A DNA stretch of 64,000 nt from an uncultured Prevotellaceae bacterium (GTDB lineage Bacteria; Bacteroidota; Bacteroidia; Bacteroidales; Bacteroidaceae), in assembly GCA_902774815.1 (NCBI GenBank), contig CACYJV010000024.1:1-64000 (forward strand). The letters run 5' to 3'. Shown here in pieces: positions 59,726 through 64,000 of this stretch. A model generated the notes under the pieces. It saw only the letters and a list, made by a program, of their open reading frames with translations, was not told where the DNA came from and ran no database searches. Position 1 is the stretch's first letter; every line of letters starts with the position of its first letter. The position numbers and the translations under genes are program-made.

Positions 59726-61249
59726 TTACTTTTTTCGAAATTTCCTTTCTATTATATCTTTACAATAATTTCTTTCAAATGCGCTCATGCCCACAAAATA
59801 AACCGATACTAAAGTACAAAAAGCACTGATTAAACATATTTCTATTAATCGTAGAACAGAATCCTCCTGAATGAGACAAATTGATAAGGGAATAATTATT
59901 GCCAAAATGGTAACGCTTAAAGCTTTCATAAGAACATTACGAACATAAGCGATACCTGACATATTGATGCGATCTTTCACTAATTTGATTTTTGCAAAAA
60001 TCATCAAGAAAAAAACAATCAGATATATAACATAGCATGATACAGGAGACATCCCAATCTTAAATGCTATCCACGTCATCGGAAATATTGATAATGACAT
60101 CATTCCGACAACCAACTGATAATTACGAATTTTTCCAGTTGCGGCAATCGCCGTAGTTAATGTGTTACTCAGCATCATACACATAGAAGCCATCAAACTC
60201 AACTGAGAAAAAACAACGGCATAATCAGGAACTATCTTAAGCCATAGAGTGAGCAGCAATTTGGTTTCCAAACAGATTGGAATCATAAAGAAAAGCATCA
60301 AAAAAAATGAATACTTCGAACCGAAGAAAATCAACTTATGCATATACTCATAATCTCCTGCTGCATAACTTTTTGTAATCTGAGGATTCAGGGCAACCAT
60401 AAAATTGCGTACGAACTGCTGAACCATATTGTCCACTGTTGTAGCAATACCTCGGGCAGCATTCAAGGTAACACCGAAGAACAAATTGATCAGAATATTC
60501 ACGCCCTGTGTATTCAGAATCCATGCGCCATCGCCAACGACTCCCCATCCTGCATAACCGGTGATTTCTTTCAATAATTTTTTATCTAATATCCTTTGGT
60601 ATTTGCATTCTTCAAAATGCTTCTTACAGTATATCCAATAAATACAAGTTGTCATCAGTGATACACATAACAGCAAAACTGCATAAGACTTGAGTTTATC
60701 AAAAGGAGAGATATACAATGCAAAAACTATCACTAATTTCATCACGGCATCCCAAATGCTTACATAAGCATATATGCTCATTCTTTCATGAGAGATGATA
60801 GAGGCATTATAAGGAGACATCAGCAATCCGACCACAAATGTCAATATCGAGCATTGCATCACCCAGTTCGCTGCCTCCATACGCCCCTCTGGTATATTCA
60901 TTTTATAGTTCAAGAACCAAACTCCAACTATCTCGGTTGCTACAAGAATAATGGCTGCCATTATAAATTGTACATTCAACGAAGTTGAAAAGACTCTTTT
61001 CAGATGATCTTTATCCCCCCTACCGAGCTCAAATGTCAAGAAACGGCTAATAGACGAAGACATTGAAGATGTTAATAGCGAGAACATGCTAACGACACCA
61101 CCAACAACATTATAAGTTCCATAATCTTCAACGCCAAGAACATTTAGGATAACACGACTTGTATAGAGTCCTATCAGCATCATAACCGCCATGCGGAAAT
61201 ATAAAGCTATAGTATTCTTCGCAATTCGATTGGTGTTATTTTCCACCAT
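59726..61249 (-). CDS. Wzx-type polysaccharide flippase (MOP superfamily)
   Basis: A 507-residue membrane protein with about 14 spans. The N-terminal NRIAKNTIALYFRMAVMMLI followed by GLYTSRVILNVLGVEDYGTY and NVVGGVVSMFSLLTSSMSSS is the usual start of Wzx-like translocases. It moves lipid-linked repeat units to the periplasmic face. It is the only flippase in the window, paired functionally with the EpsG-like polymerase about 14 kb downstream. It shares a base with the stop of the SGNH gene. Confidence 0.93.
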   Translation of the reverse strand: MVENNTNRIAKNTIALYFRMAVMMLIGLYTSRVILNVLGVEDYGTYNVVGGVVSMFSLLTSSMSSSISRFLTFELGRGDKDHLKRVFSTSLNVQFIMAAIILVATEIVGVWFLNYKMNIPEGRMEAANWVMQCSILTFVVGLLMSPYNASIISHERMSIYAYVSIWDAVMKLVIVFALYISPFDKLKSYAVLLLCVSLMTTCIYWIYCKKHFEECKYQRILDKKLLKEITGYAGWGVVGDGAWILNTQGVNILINLFFGVTLNAARGIATTVDNMVQQFVRNFMVALNPQITKSYAAGDYEYMHKLIFFGSKYSFFLMLFFMIPICLETKLLLTLWLKIVPDYAVVFSQLSLMASMCMMLSNTLTTAIAATGKIRNYQLVVGMMSLSIFPMTWIAFKIGMSPVSCYVIYLIVFFLMIFAKIKLVKDRINMSGIAYVRNVLMKALSVTILAIIIPLSICLIQEDSVLRLIEICLISAFCTLVSVYFVGMSAFERNYCKDIIERKFRKK

Positions 61250-62166
61250 TATTCAACCTTTGAAGTTAAAAGTTCTGACTTAAGAATCGATGACAGTTTC
61301 TTCGCACCATCACATGACATATGGTTACAATCAGTAAAATCTTGTGGTATAAAACGGCAATCTCTTAAATGGTCAAAATAGAAAACATTATTTTTGCGTA
61401 CTAATTCTTCCACAAAATGGTACATAACACCTAATTGAGCAGAATCCAACTGTTCATAATACCGCTTATAAGCAGGAGTTGTAACAAAAGACAATCGAAT
61501 ATTATTCGCTTGACAATAATCCACAATTCTAAGTATGTGCTGCTTATTCTTCTCAACATAAGAAAAGTCCTTAGCTGTATGATGTTTCACCCATGTTGCA
61601 ACAGAGGCATCATCTAATGTTGGAGTGCTCTTCCTATAAATAGGATAACCAAATCCCAAACTATCGCACTCTATGATAGTGTTGCCCTTGATAATTTTTG
61701 TCAGTTTGGCCCTAAAGGGCTCTGAATTAGAAATGAAGAAGTTGTACTTTGAGAATGATGAATGGTACGGGCAGTCCATATATACTTTGTAATTGATAAC
61801 TCGCCACCACTCAGAACCATCTTCCATATCTCTTGAAAATAAAGTGAAATAGGAAATCGGCAGAATAACTGTTTTCAAGTTCTTGCATTTGGGAGCATAC
61901 TTGAAAAACAAAAACTCATCATACTGTAAAGACTGGGCAGAAGCAGCCAACGAGAATGCATTCGGGCCGAGATAAGAAGGGTTGATACCATAGAAGGCAT
62001 GAGAGGTACCCAAGATTAATGTTTCAACTCGGTCAGCATTCTTCTCCATCCATTGTGCCTTGTATTGATATTCGTTAGGTGCTTTCCTGACCATATATTC
62101 CAACCCCGCAAGCACACAAAGCACAGGAATGAAGAACGCTAATAGTATAATAAGGAATTTCTTCAT
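61249..62166 (-). CDS. SGNH-like membrane-anchored protein, MBOAT partner
   Basis: A 305-residue protein with an N-terminal membrane anchor (KFLIILLAFFIPVLCVLAGL) and an extracytoplasmic domain. VETLILGTSHAFYGI resembles block I of DltD/SGNH-like proteins (Ser in GTSH), and the end has FTDCNHMSCDGAKKL with Asp and His. It follows the MBOAT gene by 3 bp, so it likely completes acyl transfer in the periplasm. It is the second such pair in the locus. Confidence 0.75.
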   Translation of the reverse strand: MKKFLIILLAFFIPVLCVLAGLEYMVRKAPNEYQYKAQWMEKNADRVETLILGTSHAFYGINPSYLGPNAFSLAASAQSLQYDEFLFFKYAPKCKNLKTVILPISYFTLFSRDMEDGSEWWRVINYKVYMDCPYHSSFSKYNFFISNSEPFRAKLTKIIKGNTIIECDSLGFGYPIYRKSTPTLDDASVATWVKHHTAKDFSYVEKNKQHILRIVDYCQANNIRLSFVTTPAYKRYYEQLDSAQLGVMYHFVEELVRKNNVFYFDHLRDCRFIPQDFTDCNHMSCDGAKKLSSILKSELLTSKVE

Positions 62167-62169
62167 ACG

Positions 62170-63615
62170 TCAGAATTGGAAATAGATAAAGGTCTGGTCA
62201 CCGCCAGAATACAATACAATCATCATGATAATAACGAAATAGCTACACCACCTCACCAAACGGAAGTTAAATGGCTTCATTTGAGAAAACTCCAAAGCAT
62301 GTTGTTTGTCACGCTGTAGCCATTCGATGAAAAGCAGTATAAGGGCGAAACCAAATGCTCGCATTCCATCAAATCGCTCGAAACTAAAGATAGACACTGT
62401 GAACATCCTCGACAGATAAGCAAATGCCTGCTCAATGGTTTCAGCACGGAAAATCACCCAACCAATCACTACGAGGAAGAACGTAACCGCCATCTGGAAG
62501 ACTTCTTTCAGCGAGGGCAACCATTTATTCCATGCAACGATATGTTCGAACTTAGTATTCAAATGCAGAAGCATGAAGATTGTCATCAATACAGCATGAT
62601 ACAATCCCCAAACCACAAAGGTCCAGTTCGCCCCATGCCAAAGTCCACTCACAGCAAAAACAATAAAAGTATTGCGGACGACTATCCAACGGGCACAACG
62701 ACTACCACCAAGGGGAATGTAAATATAATCCGTAAACCATTTCATCAGGGAGATATGCCATCGGCGCCAAAACTCGGAAATGTTTCTTGAGAAATAGGGA
62801 ACATTAAAGTTCCGCAACAAGCGGATGCCAAACAATTTTGCCGTGCCAATAGCAATATCTGAATAACCAGAGAAATCGCAATAAATCTGGAAAGTGAAGA
62901 ATAATGCTCCCATCAACAATGCAAAGCTGCTTTGATCGGAGTATGTCGACCATATCGTATTCGCAGCGCCAGCACATGAGTCTGCCACGACCATTTTCTT
63001 CAGGAATCCCCACAACATCTGCCGGCATCCGTCTACAGCCTGTACATAATCAAATGTACGTGCTTTCTGGAACTGGGGAAGCAGGTTGGTTGCCCGCTCA
63101 ATAGGACCAGCAACGAGTTGAGGGAAGAAACTGATGAAAGCAAAAAAGGAGATAATATCATGAGATGCTCGTATCTTACCTCTATAAACATCTATCGAGT
63201 AACTCAGTGCCTGAAATGTATAGAAACTGATGCCAACCGGCAAAATCACCTTCAACGTCGGCCAATCAAGATGAGAACCAAACGTATTGGCAACAAAGCT
63301 ATCTAAACTATCAACAAAGAAGTTGTAATACTTGAAGATACTGAGGATAAGCAGATTAACAATGATATTTGACGCGCTTATCCATTTTTGAACTTTACGG
63401 TTTCCAGCATTCTTCTCAATCTGTATTCCACTAATAAAACTACAAGCAGAAGTAAAAGCTATCAGTATCAGAAAACGCCAGTCCCACCAGCCATAGAACA
63501 CATAGCTGGCAACAACGACCAACAAATTCTGCCACTTTAATGGCTTGAAAACAAACCAATAAAGGAGAAAAACTAATGGTAAAAATAGAAGAAAACTAAA
63601 CGAATTAAAAAGCAT
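62170..63615 (-). CDS. MBOAT-family O-acyltransferase (AlgI-like)
   Basis: A 481-residue polytopic membrane protein. Marks: YWFVFKPLKWQNLLVVVASY, FPQLVAGPIERATNLLPQFQ, YCDFSGYSDIAIGTAKLFGI, FWRRWHISLMKWFTDYIYIP, and the catalytic His in VSGLWHGANWTFVVWGLYHA. It has the same layout as the copy at 32765-34162 but is clearly divergent. It precedes its SGNH partner by 3 bp and follows the LicD-like gene by 8 bp. Confidence 0.95.
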   Translation of the reverse strand: MLFNSFSFLLFLPLVFLLYWFVFKPLKWQNLLVVVASYVFYGWWDWRFLILIAFTSACSFISGIQIEKNAGNRKVQKWISASNIIVNLLILSIFKYYNFFVDSLDSFVANTFGSHLDWPTLKVILPVGISFYTFQALSYSIDVYRGKIRASHDIISFFAFISFFPQLVAGPIERATNLLPQFQKARTFDYVQAVDGCRQMLWGFLKKMVVADSCAGAANTIWSTYSDQSSFALLMGALFFTFQIYCDFSGYSDIAIGTAKLFGIRLLRNFNVPYFSRNISEFWRRWHISLMKWFTDYIYIPLGGSRCARWIVVRNTFIVFAVSGLWHGANWTFVVWGLYHAVLMTIFMLLHLNTKFEHIVAWNKWLPSLKEVFQMAVTFFLVVIGWVIFRAETIEQAFAYLSRMFTVSIFSFERFDGMRAFGFALILLFIEWLQRDKQHALEFSQMKPFNFRLVRWCSYFVIIMMIVLYSGGDQTFIYFQF

Positions 63616-63623
63616 TTACTAGT

Positions 63624-64000
63624 TTATTCGAAGGGTTTATGGTCAATATATTTGCATTTCAAGAATCTTATCTTTCGTTTCACCTTTCGATATAACCTTT
63701 CCAATACCATCCACTTGGGAATAGAATCACCCGGTTTTCCCTTAATGGGAGTTCGCCAATCTTTACCGTACATCATTTCCAAATATTTCTCTGGGCTCTT
63801 TGGTATGTAGTATTGGTTACCTTGAAAATCGTATAAAACAAACTCAGACAAATACTTCTTTGGTACATATTTACCTTCAGCTACTCCATAGAAGAAATAC
63901 TTATAGGGAAATCCTGCCTTATAATAGACATTGAAATCACAAATTACTTCTTTGTAAATGAAAGTAAAAAAGATTTTTCCCCAAACGCGGCACAATTTTA
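63624..64000 (-). CDS. LicD-family protein, C-terminal part (cut by window edge)
   Basis: The frame is open to the right edge with no stop or convincing start, so only the C-terminal 125 or so residues are seen. KKYLSEFVLYDFQGNQYYIP, then EKYLEMMYGKDWRTPIKGK, is the C-terminal pattern of LicD-family proteins (compare YGDYMQLPPEDQR of the complete LicD at 41894). The DDDID catalytic segment would lie outside the window. If so, the locus has two LicD-type transferases at opposite ends of the cluster. Confidence 0.75.
   Translation of the reverse strand, partial: KLCRVWGKIFFTFIYKEVICDFNVYYKAGFPYKYFFYGVAEGKYVPKKYLSEFVLYDFQGNQYYIPKSPEKYLEMMYGKDWRTPIKGKPGDSIPKWMVLERLYRKVKRKIRFLKCKYIDHKPFE

Overview
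The window looks like chromosomal DNA of a Bacteroidota bacterium, most likely a gut or oral Prevotellaceae (Prevotella/Segatella-like). The signs are promoters of the TTTG-N19-21-TAnnTTTG type, a type IX secretion C-terminal tail, S9B dipeptidyl peptidase, an imelysin / di-heme oxidoreductase pair, and Bacteroidota-type polysaccharide genes. No rRNA, tRNA, CRISPR array, transposase or integrase was recognised.

Positions 1-24330 read as ordinary core genome of moderate G+C. They hold a DUF4861 protein and dipeptidyl peptidase IV; a large T9SS-type Omp28-like secreted protein; a regulator fusing a RIC/hemerythrin di-iron domain to a LuxR DNA-binding domain, transcribed divergently from a putative iron operon (porin, imelysin lipoprotein, di-heme lipoprotein) and followed by the CcsBA cytochrome c synthase that would mature the di-heme protein; a two-domain Rid-like protein; the coiled-coil/zapA/rny operon; rfbA and a Wzc-type tyrosine autokinase; a broken four-helix-bundle gene between 28-bp inverted repeats; and a small HAD phosphatase.

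Positions 24392-64000 form one long polysaccharide locus, all on the minus strand, whose 5' end lies beyond the window. It contains a WecA/MraY-type priming transferase, many GT2/GT4/GT32 glycosyltransferases, Wzy (EpsG-like), Wzx, UDP-GlcNAc 2-epimerase, a pyruvyl transferase, two acyltransferase-3 proteins, two MBOAT plus SGNH pairs, a CapA / TupA ATP-grasp / arginase-like trio, and a phosphocholine-type module (LicC, LicC-LicA fusion, BCCT transporter, porin, LicD, with a second LicD-like gene cut by the right edge). Together these would build, decorate with charged and acyl groups, flip and polymerise a variable surface glycan.

Two repeat systems run through this locus. First, a family of 150-280 bp multi-arm palindromic elements (11 extensive or partial copies plus end fragments) ends in CACACAGATCT / AGATCTGTGTG. 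All copies point the same way, typically a few bases after one stop codon and 7-20 bases before the next start codon, around single-gene modules (glycosyltransferases, GxxExxY, BRO-N-Fic, an unknown 153-residue protein). The arms differ in sequence but keep their pairing. Second, 7-bp (and related 9-bp) tandem arrays lie at gene junctions and are also read through in frame inside several glycan enzymes. A separate array of seven degenerate units with exact 22-bp spacing lies at 50012-50165. These repeats are the most unusual content of the window.
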